Positions 1 to 9,050 of a stretch of DNA of 64,000 nt are shown here, piece after piece. The stretch lies in NCBI RefSeq assembly GCF_000717335.1, contig NZ_JNYZ01000012.1, forward strand, positions 454,516-518,515, written 5' to 3'. Positions within the stretch are counted from its first letter, which is position 1, and every line of letters begins with the position of its first letter. A program made the position numbers and the translations under genes. The DNA is from Amycolatopsis jejuensis (lineage in GTDB: Bacteria; Actinomycetota; Actinomycetes; Mycobacteriales; Pseudonocardiaceae). Under the pieces are notes generated by a model. It was not told the origin of the DNA and did no database searches. It was given only the letters and a program-made list of their open reading frames with translations.

Positions 1-19
1 CAACCAGTGGGTCGCCGGG

Positions 20-1075
20 TCAGTGCGGCGCGCCGACCGAGTATTCCGGCTTGTCGTTGAGCACCCGGACCGTCACTTTTTTCGGCTGGCCACCGACCTG
101 GACCGTGCAGTCGAAAGTCGTCCCGTTCGTGATCGGCTGGCCTGTTGGGCAGGAGACATTCTTCACGTCCGGTTCGCCGTAGTTCTCACCGAGGACACGG
201 GAAACGCCGTCCTGTAACGACTTCTGCTCCAACGTATCCCCGCTGAAAGCGCCGAACCACCACGCCGCCCCGACCCCCAGTGCCGCTACGAGAACCCCGG
301 CCCCGGCGATCAGGAACGGCTTCTTCGACCGGGGTTTCTTCGCGTCGGCACCGGAAAACGCGCCGAGGCCGCCGTAGTGGGACGGTTGAAACCCGCCACC
401 GTAAGGAGTTTCCTGCCCGTGCGGGGGAGTGCCGGGCTGGTGCGGAGGCTGGGTGCCGGTCCACTGCGAGGGTCCGGCGGGTTGCCAGGAGGAACCGTCC
501 ATTCCGGACTGCTGCGTCGGCTGCCACCCGCCGGGGTTCTGCTGACTGCCCCAGCCGGTGTGCGCAGGTGTCGCTTGTGGACTCGACGCAGGGGGAAGCG
601 GCGTCGGCTGCGAGCTGGGTGCGCCGGGGTTCTGCCGGACATCCCAGCCCGGCGGGACCTGCTGCGCCTGGGGCTGCCACCACTGCGGCTGTCCAGGATG
701 GACTCCGGGCTGCGGAACCTGCGGCGAGACCGGTTGCGCGCCGGACTGGGGTTGCGGCGAGCCAAGCGGCTGGGATAGCTGCGAGCCGGACTGCGGAACC
801 GGTGGCGAGCTGGGTTGCGGGACCGGTTGCGCGCCTGGGTGTGGAACTGGCGGAGAGCCAGGCTGGTGGGGGTGCGGTGCGCCGGGCTGCAGAAACGGCG
901 GCGAGCCTGGGGCTTGGGCGTGCTGCCAGCCGGGCTGTCCCGGCGTCGACGCTTCCGGTCCCGGTTGACCGGGCGTCCACGCAGGCGGCCCCGGCTGTGC
1001 GGCCTGTGGCCACGACTGACCGGCCACCCCGGGCTGCTCCGGTGGAGTCCCCTCCTCAGACGGTCCGCTCACCAC
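20..1075 (-). CDS. Proline/glutamine-rich membrane protein with C-terminal DUF4333 domain
   Basis: Predicted 351-aa membrane protein. The first 235 residues are low complexity, rich in Pro, Gln, Gly and Ser, with repeated GxPxPQPG-like units, and would lie in the cytoplasm. One transmembrane helix follows at about 253-277, after the basic stretch KKPRSKKP. The last 70 residues form an extracytoplasmic domain with two cysteines (in NVSCPTG and FDCTV) and the layout of DUF4333 proteins of actinomycetes. The start is GTG with a GGGGGA-like ribosome site just upstream. The next minus-strand gene, a lipoprotein, lies 67 nt upstream, so the two may be cotranscribed. Function unknown; the C-terminal family call is fairly secure. 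Confidence 0.75.
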   Translation of the reverse strand: MVSGPSEEGTPPEQPGVAGQSWPQAAQPGPPAWTPGQPGPEASTPGQPGWQHAQAPGSPPFLQPGAPHPHQPGSPPVPHPGAQPVPQPSSPPVPQSGSQLSQPLGSPQPQSGAQPVSPQVPQPGVHPGQPQWWQPQAQQVPPGWDVRQNPGAPSSQPTPLPPASSPQATPAHTGWGSQQNPGGWQPTQQSGMDGSSWQPAGPSQWTGTQPPHQPGTPPHGQETPYGGGFQPSHYGGLGAFSGADAKKPRSKKPFLIAGAGVLVAALGVGAAWWFGAFSGDTLEQKSLQDGVSRVLGENYGEPDVKNVSCPTGQPITNGTTFDCTVQVGGQPKKVTVRVLNDKPEYSVGAPH

Positions 1076-1142
1076 TCATCCCCCAACCGCTCGTTCACCG
1101 CACCCTGCACCGTCCCGGCAAGCATCGCCGTCACCAGCACCG

Positions 1143-2036
1143 TCACCGCCCCTGCAGGTCGCCAAGGCGGCGGTAGAAGTCCTGTTTTGCCTCGTTGTCC
1201 GGGAGGACCGTCACCTGGGCCGCGTCCGGGACCTTCGGCAGATCCTGTGCCGTCGCTTGGCCCGTGAACCGGAAGTTGTACTTGAGTTCGATCTTGTGTC
1301 CATCACCCTCGAACTGGGCTGCCATCACGAACTCCGACAGGGACCCGTCCGGTTTCAGCGTGATCGTCGTCGGTACGACGGCCTTGCGCAGTTCCGGGCC
1401 CACCTTCGACAGCAGGCTGTCCGGCAGCACCTCCACCCGCTGCTCCAGGAACCGCGAGAACGCCACGTTCACCGTGAGCTCCTCGCTCCCGTCCGCGGAG
1501 CTCTTCGCGCCTCGGACTGCCTTCTTGTCCGCCTCGTACGAGCTGCTCGCCGCGTCGGCCATCTTGCACGCCACCTGGACTCCGCCCCACGCGCACGGCT
1601 GGACCAGTCCGCCCTCCGGCTTCGGCATCGACACCCATGGCGTCGGCGCCAGTGACTTGTACGCCGGGCCCAGGTACAGGTACTCGACCGTGCCGTCGGC
1701 GGGCGTGAACGAGTCGATGATCTCGTCCGGGTTCTTCTGTGACCGGTTGTGCACCACGCGGCTCTCCGGGCTCCCCGTGCGGGCCGACGTGATCGTGTGG
1801 TGGACCCACTTGTCGTCGAAGCGGAAGTACGCGTCTGCCGAATTCGTCACATTCCTGGCGTCGAGGATGGAGTCCCCGAGCTTGGACATGGCCTTCTCGA
1901 ACTTCGCGCCGACGTACGCGGCCGCCTGGTCGCCGTCCGGCAGCGCGGTGCCGGCGCGGGCTTGGCCGCACGCTGTCGCCAGCGCCAGTACTGCGACGGC
2001 GGCGCAGGCGCGCGTCGTCCTCGATCGTGTCTTCAC
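1143..2036 (-). CDS. Putative secreted lipoprotein, function unknown
   Basis: 297-aa protein. The N-terminus (basic MKTRSR, hydrophobic core, LATAC with Cys23) is a lipoprotein signal peptide, so the mature protein should be lipid-anchored outside the membrane. The body shows no motif I recognise with certainty; its length, alternating strands and hydrophilicity resemble the LppX/LprG-like lipoproteins of actinomycetes, which bind lipids, but that is only a possibility. The start is GTG without an obvious ribosome site. It is divergent from rplM and lies upstream of the DUF4333 gene on the same strand. Confidence 0.7.
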   Translation of the reverse strand: MKTRSRTTRACAAVAVLALATACGQARAGTALPDGDQAAAYVGAKFEKAMSKLGDSILDARNVTNSADAYFRFDDKWVHHTITSARTGSPESRVVHNRSQKNPDEIIDSFTPADGTVEYLYLGPAYKSLAPTPWVSMPKPEGGLVQPCAWGGVQVACKMADAASSSYEADKKAVRGAKSSADGSEELTVNVAFSRFLEQRVEVLPDSLLSKVGPELRKAVVPTTITLKPDGSLSEFVMAAQFEGDGHKIELKYNFRFTGQATAQDLPKVPDAAQVTVLPDNEAKQDFYRRLGDLQGR

Positions 2037-2117
2037 CTGCGTGTCCCCAGTGGTCGTCGTGCCCGGTGTCCGATCGTCTCATCCCGGCGGGGTGCGCGCG
2101 GCTTGATCCCGGGCCGC

Positions 2118-2270
2118 TACACTCCTCACCGGACCGGTGCGGTGGCTACCCACCCCCGCTGCACACCAGCGGGAACCACAGGGGTATCTTCATATGTCGT
2201 TGTGCGTTGCGGCGCGTCAGCGCTCGGCCCGCACAGAACCCACACGCAATGTTGACGACGAGGTAGACCC
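2118..2270 (+). promoter_or_regulatory. Candidate promoter and leader of rplM-rpsI
   Basis: The 234-nt gap between the divergent lipoprotein gene and rplM holds a TACACT hexamer at 2118-2123 that fits an actinobacterial -10 box, followed by a leader of roughly 145 nt. No clear -35 is visible at the usual spacing. L13 autoregulates through its leader in other bacteria, but I could not identify a specific structure here. Confidence 0.3.
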
Positions 2271-2723
2271 TTGCCCACGTACAGCCCCAAGCCCGGCGAC
2301 GTCACTCGTGCCTGGCACGTGATCGACGCCGAGGATGTCGTGCTCGGACGGCTCGCGACCGAGGTCGCCACGCTGCTGCGCGGCAAGCACAAGCCGACCT
2401 ACGCCCCGCACGTGGACACCGGTGACTTCGTCATCATCGTCAACGCCGAGAAGGTCGCTCTCACCGGGAACAAGCGCGAGCAGAAGTTCGCGTACCGGCA
2501 CAGCGGCTACCCCGGCGGCCTGCGGAAGCGCTCCTTCGGCGAGCTGCTCGACACCAAGCCAGAGCACCTCGTGGAGAAGGTGGTCAAGGGCATGCTGCCG
2601 AAGAACAAGCTCGGCCGCGCCATGGCCAAGAAACTGAAGGTGTACGCCGGCCCGCAGCACCCGCACGCCGCGCAGCAACCGCAGGCGCGCGAGATCACCA
2701 AGATCGCGCAGGTCGCGCAGTGA
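2271..2723 (+). CDS. rplM: 50S ribosomal protein L13
   Basis: 150-aa L13, close to the usual 142-147 aa. Recognised from [15 protein letters not shown] at the N-terminus, the central GxxKxxK region, and [14 protein letters not shown]13 binds 23S rRNA early in assembly of the large subunit. The start is TTG at 2271; no in-frame ATG precedes the conserved N-terminus. The stop codon overlaps the GTG start of rpsI by 4 nt, so the two are translationally coupled, the universal rplM-rpsI arrangement. Confidence 0.97.
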   Translation: MPTYSPKPGDVTRAWHVIDAEDVVLGRLATEVATLLRGKHKPTYAPHVDTGDFVIIVNAEKVALTGNKREQKFAYRHSGYPGGLRKRSFGELLDTKPEHLVEKVVKGMLPKNKLGRAMAKKLKVYAGPQHPHAAQQPQAREITKIAQVAQ

Positions 2724-3373
2724 GTGAGGAACAGTTGACCAGCACCGAGACCGACGCCGAGGCTCCCGCGGCCACCGAGGTTTCCGAGGCCCCCGAGGCG
2801 GTTGCCTCGACCGAGACTCCGGAGACCCCGGAGACCCCGGCCGAGACTTCGGAGGCCCCGGCCGCCACGGACACCGCCGCCGCCACCGAGCCCGCCGCCG
2901 CCCCTGAGCCCGCCGCCGCCCCTGAGTCCTCTGAGGCCGTCGCGACCAGCGAGTCTCCCGCCGCGCCGCGTCCGTCGCGGGCTGCGGGCGGCAACGCCCA
3001 GACCGTCGGCCGCCGCAAGGAGGCCGTGGTCCGCGTCCGCGTCGTGCCCGGTACCGGTGAGTTCAAGCTCAACGGCCGCACCCTCGAGGAGTACTTCCCG
3101 AACAAGGTGCACCAGCAGCTCATCCGCGAGCCGCTGGTCACCGTCGAGAAGCCGGACTCCTTCGACATCTTCGCCAACCTCCACGGCGGCGGGATCTCGG
3201 GCCAGGCGGGCGCGCTGCGTCTGGCCATCGCCCGTGCACTGGTCGAGGTCGACGCCGACGACCGCCCGGCGCTGAAGAAGGCCGGCTTCCTCACCCGTGA
3301 CGCCCGCGCCACGGAGCGGAAGAAGTACGGCCTCAAGAAGGCCCGCAAGGCTCCGCAGTACAGCAAGCGCTGA
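2720..3373 (+). CDS. rpsI: 30S ribosomal protein S9 with long acidic N-terminal extension
   Basis: 217 aa against a usual 130-165. Residues from about 92 to the end are a normal S9 domain: [13 protein letters not shown], then [13 protein letters not shown], ending in the invariant basic tail QYSKR that reaches the P-site tRNA. The first 90 residues are almost entirely Ala, Pro, Thr, Glu and Ser with short repeats such as ETPETPAET and APEPAA. Shorter acidic extensions occur in other actinomycete S9 proteins. The GTG start overlaps the rplM stop and a strong terminator follows. Confidence 0.96.
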   Translation: MSEEQLTSTETDAEAPAATEVSEAPEAVASTETPETPETPAETSEAPAATDTAAATEPAAAPEPAAAPESSEAVATSESPAAPRPSRAAGGNAQTVGRRKEAVVRVRVVPGTGEFKLNGRTLEEYFPNKVHQQLIREPLVTVEKPDSFDIFANLHGGGISGQAGALRLAIARALVEVDADDRPALKKAGFLTRDARATERKKYGLKKARKAPQYSKR

Positions 3374-3395
3374 TTCCACGCTCAGGCGCAACCTC

Positions 3396-3437
3396 GGAAG
3401 CGCCCATCCGTCCATCGGATGGGCGCTTCCGTCGTTT
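3396..3437 (+). terminator. Intrinsic terminator of rplM-rpsI
   Basis: A perfect 15-bp inverted repeat, GGAAGCGCCCATCCG at 3396-3410 and its complement at 3416-3430, with a 5-nt loop TCCAT, followed by GTCGTTTT. This is a classical Rho-independent terminator 22 nt after the rpsI stop. Confidence 0.92.
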
Positions 3438-3517
3438 TCCGGACCGGGCTGATGCGTTTTGCCCGTCCCGCGCGACTCTCTGGGGTGGGGACCGGCTCAC
3501 CTGCCGGCGCCATTAGG

Positions 3518-3548
3518 TTGACGGGCGCCGTCACGACTCGACGTTAAG
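3518..3548 (+). promoter_or_regulatory. Weak candidate promoter of glmM
   Basis: TTGACG at 3518-3523 matches a -35 box. At 17-nt spacing the -10 position reads ACGTTA, a poor match. It lies after the rpsI terminator and about 20 nt before the glmM start, so glmM probably has its own promoter here, but the exact site is uncertain. Confidence 0.3.
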
Positions 3549-3566
3549 GACCAAGGAGGTCGAGAG

Positions 3567-4904
3567 ATGGCTCGACTGTTCGGCACCGACGGGGTACGCG
3601 GTCTGGCCAACGCCGACCTCAGCCCGGAGCTGGCACTGTCGGTCGCTGCGAGTGCCGCTCGGGTGCTCGCCGCGCACGATCGCTCGCACCGTCCGGTGGC
3701 CGTGGTCGGCCGTGACCCGCGCGCCAGCGGCGAGATGCTGGAGGCCGCCGTGGTGGCCGGCCTCGCGTCCGCCGGCGCCGACGTGCTGCGGCTCGGCGTC
3801 CTGCCCACGCCTGCCGTCGCGTACCTCGTGGGCGCGCTCGAAGCCGACCTCGGCGTGATGATCTCCGCCTCGCACAACCCCATGCCGGACAACGGCATCA
3901 AGCTCTTCGCCGCGGGCGGGCACAAGCTGCCGGACAGCATCGAGGACGAGATCGAGGCCGGTCTCGCCGCGGCAGGCGTCACCCGCCCGACCGGGTCCGG
4001 CGTCGGCCGGGTCACCGACGTCACCGACGCCCTCGACCAGTACGTCGACCACCTCGTCACGGCCACGCCGCATCCGCTCACCGGCCTCAAGGTCGTCGTG
4101 GACTGCGCGAACGGTGCGTCGTCGGTGGCCGCGCCGGAGGCGTACCGCAAGGCCGGGGCCGAGGTCGTGGCCCTGCACGCGGAGCCGGACGGCATCAACA
4201 TCAACGAGAACTGCGGGTCGAACCACCCTGACCTGCTGCGGGCGGCAGTCGTCGAACACGGCGCTGACCTGGGCATCGGCCACGACGGTGACGCCGACCG
4301 CTGCGTGGCCGTCGACGCCTCGGGCGAGCTCGTGGACGGTGACCAGATCATGGCCGTCCTCGCGCTGGCGCTCGCCGAAGAGGGCGAGCTGGTCAAAGAC
4401 ACCCTGGTCGCGACGGTGATGAGCAACCTCGGTCTGCACCTGGCGATGAAGGCGCACGGCATCACGGTGGTCACCACGGCGGTCGGTGACCGTTACGTGC
4501 TCGAGGAGCTGCGCGCGTCCGGGCTGGCCCTCGGTGGCGAGCAGTCCGGCCACGTCGTCCTCCCGGCACACGCCACCACCGGCGACGGCCTGCTCACCGC
4601 CCTGCGCCTGATGGCCCGGATGGCCGCCACGGGCAAGCCGCTGGCCGAGCTGTCAGCGGTGATGAACCGGCTCCCGCAGGTGCTGGTCAACGTTCCGGTC
4701 GCGGACAAAGCCGCGGTCGCCGGGTCGGCCGAAGTCCGCGACGCGGTGGGCGAGGTCGAAGCCGAGCTCGGCGAGGAAGGCCGGGTCCTGCTGCGTCCGT
4801 CGGGTACCGAGCAGCTCGTGCGGGTGATGGTGGAAGCCCCGGCGCATTCCACGGCACAGGCCGCGGCCGACCGCCTGGCCGGAGTGGTGTCCGCGGTCTC
4901 CTGA
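3567..4904 (+). CDS. glmM: Phosphoglucosamine mutase
   Basis: 445-aa cytoplasmic enzyme converting glucosamine-6-phosphate to glucosamine-1-phosphate for UDP-GlcNAc and peptidoglycan synthesis. Diagnostic features: N-terminal LFGTDGVRG, the phosphoserine loop ISASHNP with Ser102, the magnesium loop DGDADR at about 244-249, GGEQSGH for sugar binding, and the phosphate-binding [12 protein letters not shown] near the C-terminus. Length is typical. A textbook ribosome site AAGGAGGT lies 6 nt before the ATG. glmS, which makes its substrate, lies 4 kb downstream. Confidence 0.97.
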   Translation: MARLFGTDGVRGLANADLSPELALSVAASAARVLAAHDRSHRPVAVVGRDPRASGEMLEAAVVAGLASAGADVLRLGVLPTPAVAYLVGALEADLGVMISASHNPMPDNGIKLFAAGGHKLPDSIEDEIEAGLAAAGVTRPTGSGVGRVTDVTDALDQYVDHLVTATPHPLTGLKVVVDCANGASSVAAPEAYRKAGAEVVALHAEPDGININENCGSNHPDLLRAAVVEHGADLGIGHDGDADRCVAVDASGELVDGDQIMAVLALALAEEGELVKDTLVATVMSNLGLHLAMKAHGITVVTTAVGDRYVLEELRASGLALGGEQSGHVVLPAHATTGDGLLTALRLMARMAATGKPLAELSAVMNRLPQVLVNVPVADKAAVAGSAEVRDAVGEVEAELGEEGRVLLRPSGTEQLVRVMVEAPAHSTAQAAADRLAGVVSAVS

Positions 4905-5007
4905 CCGAACTGCCCCGAACCGCCCCGAACTGCCTGAATCGCTGCGCCCCTCGTCACGCTCCGGGTACATTCCGTTGGCGGGTACTCGGAGGAGGGGCGG
5001 AGCGATC

Positions 5008-5322
5008 GTGGCGAAGCGACAGGACGTCGATCCGCAGATGCTGGAGTCCGCGGGCGGGTTCGTCCGGGACGTGGCCAAGGACAAGCTGCAGACCACCCTG
5101 GCCGCGCTGAAGCAGCTGCAGATCACCGAGGCGGACTTCGGCCGCAAGCACCACGGGTCCTTCCAGCTGTACAAGACGGGCGTCGAGAAGGTCGGCAAGT
5201 GCGTCGACAGCTACGTGAAGGCGTCCGAGGACTTCGGGACCAACCTCGGGTCGGCGAGCAAGAAGTACTCGGCCAACGAGGCGGGCAGCGCGGACGCCGT
5301 GCGGCGAAGCGGTAACCGCTGA
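5008..5322 (+). CDS. ESX/WXG100-like small protein (Rv3440c-like)
   Basis: 104 aa if started at the GTG at 5008, which has a GGAGGAGGGG ribosome site; an in-frame start at 4975 lacks one. The protein is almost entirely helical with a central turn and ends with YSANE, which fits the YxxxD/E signal carried by ESX (type VII) substrates. No strict WXG motif is seen. The stop TGA overlaps the ATG of the next gene by 1 nt, as in substrate-partner pairs. Size and place between glmM and glmS match M. tuberculosis Rv3440c (recalled). TACATT at 4966-4971 may be its -10 box. Confidence 0.65.
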   Translation: MAKRQDVDPQMLESAGGFVRDVAKDKLQTTLAALKQLQITEADFGRKHHGSFQLYKTGVEKVGKCVDSYVKASEDFGTNLGSASKKYSANEAGSADAVRRSGNR

Positions 5323-7622
5323 TGGCCGAGCGCAACGGGACCATCCCGTCCTTCCAAGAGTTCCAGCAGTTGATGAACGACCCGAGCATCGACCCCAACA
5401 CCAAACGGGGGCTGGCGCTTCGCTACTTCGACTACGTCGAGGACGAGGAAGAAGAGGGCGACGCACAGAGTTACGGCTTCCAGAGCGACGAAGACCGCAA
5501 CCACTGGCGGGACTTCTACAAGCAGCAGCTGTCCATTTCCGAAGGGGACATGGACTGGGAGACGTCCAGCGCGGGCGACGTCTACAAGTGGTACGGCATG
5601 GCCAAGGACAAGGCCGACCAGGGCGCCAAGGACCGGGCCGCGAGCCAGCAGCAGGCCGTCGACGGCGACCGGCAGAAGCTGAAGGACCAGGGCGCCAAGA
5701 ACAGCGATACCGACCCGGGTGTCGCGAACTCGAACGAGATCCTCGACCTCGGGGTCTCCGGCCTGCAGCCGTTCCGGAACCTGCTGCCGCTGTACAACCG
5801 GGCCCGCGGGCTGGTCGCGCAGAACCTGCCCGAGCATCCGTTCCAGCAGGACGTCGGCGACCCGTTCGACGAGCAGCGCGACATCCCGTTCGCCAAGTTC
5901 AAGGCAGCCGCGCACGAGTTCACCGACGTCAACGCCTCGATCGTGGACGCCGCCGCCGACCAGGACAACCGCATGGCGACGGTGCTCGCCAACTGGTCGG
6001 GCAACGCGAAGGATTCGGCTCAGCAGTCGTGGAAAGGGATCACCGACGGCACGAAGAACGTCGAGGGGACCCTCAAGGGCGCGGCGGACGCGGTCGACCG
6101 CGCCATCGCCTCGATCGCCAAGCTGTGCCGCGCGAAATGCCAGTGGCTGCAGGAGTACTACCTCACCGAGTACCCCAAGAAGGGCGACCTCTCGCCCGGC
6201 GACATCGACCGCCTCATCCGGGTCGCCGAGATGGGCCGCAACGCCAGCGACGACGACTTCAAGCACTTCGTCCGGTTCATGCCGGAGGACGTGAAGAACC
6301 AGGTCAGCAGTGACAAATGCGACCTCGGCGACGACACCAAGGACGCCGGGCAGGACTGGGCCAAGAAGTGGCTGGCCGGGTTCTGCGGGTTCATGGACAA
6401 GCACGTCACCAACTGGAAGCAGGTCTGCGAGAACACGCGGACCGGGGTCGACCAGGTGTGGAACGGGCTCGGCGCCACGTTGAACGGGGCTCGCGAGGAT
6501 CTGTTCACTACGGCTTCGAAGCCTGCCGAACCGGTTGCGCACCAGCAGACCCGTGCGTCGTCTGCGGGCGGTGGTTCGCATTCGGCACCTGCTGCACCAC
6601 CGGCTTCGGCTTCGGCTCCCGCTGCTCCGGCTCCGGCTTCGGCTCCGGCTGCGGTGAAGGCTCCCGAAGTGCCGCCGCCGACTGCTGAGGGGCTCAACCC
6701 AGCGAAGGCGGGTACGGCGCCCAAGGCGGAGGAGCCGGACGCGGTGACCGTCGAGCACGGCGGGCGGCGGATCTCCCTGTCCGAGCCGGGTACCGACGGG
6801 CGGATGGGCGTGCACGTCGACGACGGCAACGGCCAGCCGAAGAAGTACGACCTCGACTTCGGTGACCAGTCCCACGGCAAGATCCACATCGAGGACGGCA
6901 AGCTCTCGATCGTCGCCGAGCGGCCCGGCGGTGCAGACGGTCCGACGGTCGTGACCATCGACGACGGTTCCGGCCAGCCGACGAAGTACACCCTCGGCGA
7001 GGACAGCGCCCCGACTCCCGGCGGCCAGGGTGGTGGACAGGGCGGTGGCGGACAGAGCGGTGGTGGACAGCCGGTCTCCGGACTGCCGCCGACCGGGGCG
7101 GCAGAGCAAGCCATCTCACCTCCCGGCCAAGCCGTTCCGGAGCACTCGGTGCCCCAAGCTGTGCCGGATCACTCTCCGCCCCAGGCCGTGCCGGAGCACT
7201 CCGGGTCCGAGCAGGCGATTTCCCCTGCCCGCCAAGGGATTCCGGAGCAACACGAGCTGCCCGTCACCCACAGCGAGGCACCGGACGATTCGACGACAGC
7301 CCAGTCCGTGGTCGATCCCTTCGACACCAACGACGGGTTCGACAGCACGCCCGACGGCGGCGACCCGATGGCCGCGTCGCCCAGCACACCGCACGACGAC
7401 ACCGCGGAACTCGGGACCACGCCGGTTCATCCGACGCCGGGCACCGACACCCCGTCGATGATGGGGGGCGGCATGATGGGTGGTCTCGGCAACGCGCCCG
7501 GAGGAGCGCAGGAGCGCATGGCGAGCGGGTACCGTCCGGATGGCGGTCTCTTCGGTGCCATGGCCGGGGCGGACCGGATCAGCGGGTCGCTCTTCGACGA
7601 AGACGATCAGCCGGGCCGCTAG
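5322..7622 (+). CDS. Large ESX-associated WXG-type protein with Pro/Ala-rich tail
   Basis: 766 aa. Residues 1-130 are acidic and helical. Residues about 190-265 look like a WXG100-type helical hairpin with the turn NWSG near residue 223. Residues 405-470 are Ala/Pro/Ser-rich. Residues about 470-565 contain two related beta-rich units, each with a DDGxGQPxKYxL signature. The tail (570-766) is Gly/Gln/Pro-rich with repeats of the type QAVPEHS. This suggests an exported or cell-wall protein, partner of the 104-aa product. It fits the position of the Ala/Pro-rich Rv3439c but is much longer. Function unknown. Confidence 0.65.
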   Translation: MAERNGTIPSFQEFQQLMNDPSIDPNTKRGLALRYFDYVEDEEEEGDAQSYGFQSDEDRNHWRDFYKQQLSISEGDMDWETSSAGDVYKWYGMAKDKADQGAKDRAASQQQAVDGDRQKLKDQGAKNSDTDPGVANSNEILDLGVSGLQPFRNLLPLYNRARGLVAQNLPEHPFQQDVGDPFDEQRDIPFAKFKAAAHEFTDVNASIVDAAADQDNRMATVLANWSGNAKDSAQQSWKGITDGTKNVEGTLKGAADAVDRAIASIAKLCRAKCQWLQEYYLTEYPKKGDLSPGDIDRLIRVAEMGRNASDDDFKHFVRFMPEDVKNQVSSDKCDLGDDTKDAGQDWAKKWLAGFCGFMDKHVTNWKQVCENTRTGVDQVWNGLGATLNGAREDLFTTASKPAEPVAHQQTRASSAGGGSHSAPAAPPASASAPAAPAPASAPAAVKAPEVPPPTAEGLNPAKAGTAPKAEEPDAVTVEHGGRRISLSEPGTDGRMGVHVDDGNGQPKKYDLDFGDQSHGKIHIEDGKLSIVAERPGGADGPTVVTIDDGSGQPTKYTLGEDSAPTPGGQGGGQGGGGQSGGGQPVSGLPPTGAAEQAISPPGQAVPEHSVPQAVPDHSPPQAVPEHSGSEQAISPARQGIPEQHELPVTHSEAPDDSTTAQSVVDPFDTNDGFDSTPDGGDPMAASPSTPHDDTAELGTTPVHPTPGTDTPSMMGGGMMGGLGNAPGGAQERMASGYRPDGGLFGAMAGADRISGSLFDEDDQPGR

Positions 7623-7640
7623 CGAACGGGGGAGGACGCG

Positions 7641-8021
7641 GTGACCGAAGACCTCGCGGCGGGTTTCCGCAGCAAGCTGGCCGACATCGAGCGCGAGAAC
7701 TCGGAGCGGCTGGCGTTGATCGGCAGCCGGGTCACCAAGGAACTCGACGCCGGCAAAGAAGCCAGTGACAAGCAGCTGCGCACTGTCGGCGAGGTGATCG
7801 TCCGCGTTCAGGAGAACGCGCGGCGGGCGCAGAAGGCCGGTGGCTGGGTCATGGAGTCCACTGTGGGCGACAAGGCCGACGGCGAGGTCAACTTCGTGTT
7901 CGACGACGAGGAAGCAGGCACGGAACGGGCCGAGCACCCGGCACCGGAGCCTAAGGGGCGGCATCGCCGCGCTGCCCACGATGACGACAACTTCGCCGAC
8001 ACCGACTGGCTGGCGACCTGA
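7641..8021 (+). CDS. Small ESX-locus protein, function unknown
   Basis: 126 aa, GTG start 18 nt after the previous stop, preceded by GGGGGAGGA. Residues 1-70 are predicted helical, with heptad-like spacing in LADIERENSERLALIG, so a coiled coil or helical hairpin is likely. The second half is acidic and ends in DTDWLAT. No signal peptide or membrane segment. It is probably the third gene of the ESX-like operon; a helper or chaperone role, or a YbaB-like protein, are guesses. Confidence 0.55.
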   Translation: MTEDLAAGFRSKLADIERENSERLALIGSRVTKELDAGKEASDKQLRTVGEVIVRVQENARRAQKAGGWVMESTVGDKADGEVNFVFDDEEAGTERAEHPAPEPKGRHRRAAHDDDNFADTDWLAT

Positions 8022-8025
8022 TCGC

Positions 8026-8856
8026 TCAGGCGGCTTCCTCGTCCGGTACCTCGATGGGCGCGCGTTTCACGTCCGAGTCCAGGAGCGGCAGGTACTTGTC
8101 CGTGCCGGTCAGGTGGGTCAGGAAGAACGCCGTGAACAGGGCTTTCGTGAGCTGCTGAGTCGCGCGTTGCGGTTTGCCCTGCAACAGGAGCTGGCTCCAG
8201 TGCCGTCCTTCGGTCACCGCGAGGTGTGTCGACTTCGACAGCGTGCGCAGCTGCACCGGCCCCGCCCAGGCGTGCGCGATGGCCTCGGCGTGGCCGACGG
8301 CCGGGGCGACCAGGTCGCCGTCCACGGCCAGGTGCAGGCCGGGGGCGCTGATCAGCTGGGCAGCGTTCGTGGCGGGCGGGAAGGTCTGGGCGGCGGCCAC
8401 TGTCGCGACCGCGCGGACCCGCGGGCGTGCGTCGTCACCGGCTCGCGCGGACTGGGCCGCGGCCAGCACCGCCGCGCCGCCGCCGGTGGAGTGACCGGCG
8501 AGACCGAGTTTGTCCGGGTCGACGCTGATGCCGTCCGGGCCGAGCCGGACCGTGGTGATCACGTCGAGCGTGGTCAGCAGGTCCCCGGCCAGCAGGCGGT
8601 GCGACGGCAATGGGCCGAGCTGCGTTGCGGGGGCGGCGGCGACCACACCCCAGCTCGCGAGGTGGTGCAGCAGCTGGCGGTACCGGGTGGCCGGCTGCAG
8701 CCAGCCGTGCCCGAAGGCGAGGGCGGGCAGGCCGAGGCCGCGGCGCGGGGTGAACACGACGCCGGGCAGCCCGACCAGGGCGAGGTTGCCGCGCAGGACC
8801 TCGTGCGGACCCGGGTGGGACAGCTCCGTGAGCAGCTGCTTGGGCTTGCTGGCCAT
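8026..8856 (-). CDS. Alpha/beta hydrolase (Rv3438-like)
   Basis: 276-aa serine hydrolase. The nucleophile elbow is GHSTGGG; the oxyanion strand FGHGW and a late His region (KSTHLAV) complete the fold, and DGDLVAP may supply the acid. No signal peptide, so cytoplasmic. The open frame extends upstream, but the start at 8856 is preferred because TAAGGT lies 7 nt before it, a leaderless promoter layout, and upstream residues are unlike a protein start. It ends 4 nt from the convergent 126-aa gene. Substrate unknown; the dienelactone hydrolase/PET-hydrolase group is the nearest in pattern. Confidence 0.8.
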   Translation of the reverse strand: MASKPKQLLTELSHPGPHEVLRGNLALVGLPGVVFTPRRGLGLPALAFGHGWLQPATRYRQLLHHLASWGVVAAAPATQLGPLPSHRLLAGDLLTTLDVITTVRLGPDGISVDPDKLGLAGHSTGGGAAVLAAAQSARAGDDARPRVRAVATVAAAQTFPPATNAAQLISAPGLHLAVDGDLVAPAVGHAEAIAHAWAGPVQLRTLSKSTHLAVTEGRHWSQLLLQGKPQRATQQLTKALFTAFFLTHLTGTDKYLPLLDSDVKRAPIEVPDEEAA

Positions 8857-8863
8857 GCGCGTG

Positions 8864-8869
8864 ACCTTA
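8864..8869 (-). promoter_or_regulatory. Leaderless -10 box of the alpha/beta hydrolase gene
   Basis: TAAGGT on the minus strand, 7 nt before the ATG at 8856. It fits TANNNT with transcription starting at the start codon. No ribosome site is present. Confidence 0.45.
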
Positions 8870-9037
8870 CTGCCCGTGCCCGGCCGTGGCCCGGTGCGCC
8901 ACCCCGAGCGGGACGGCGGCATGCCACCACACTGCCGCCGGACCCGGTAAACCGTTGCCCGGCGCGGTCCCCGCCCAGGTCAGAGCCGGTGAAAACCTCG
9001 CCGAAGGGACCGGAGCAGGGGACTGGACATCCCTCGT

Positions 9038-9043
9038 TACGCT
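9038..9043 (+). promoter_or_regulatory. Leaderless -10 box of glmS
   Basis: TACGCT, 7 nt before the GTG of glmS at 9051, with no Shine-Dalgarno sequence. Same hexamer and nearly the same spacing as upstream of tsaB (28562). No glmS ribozyme is visible in the leader, as expected if the mRNA is leaderless. Confidence 0.5.
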
Positions 9044-9050
9044 AGTTCGC

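Noticed and set aside
5211..7109. 632-codon minus-strand open frame antisense to the ESX-like gene
   Set aside because: No motif, Arg/Val-rich shadow composition, and the plus-strand frame has a ribosome site and a domain order that makes sense.
8944..9050. glmS ribozyme
   Set aside because: No conserved ribozyme core is visible, and the -10 box lies 7 nt before the start.
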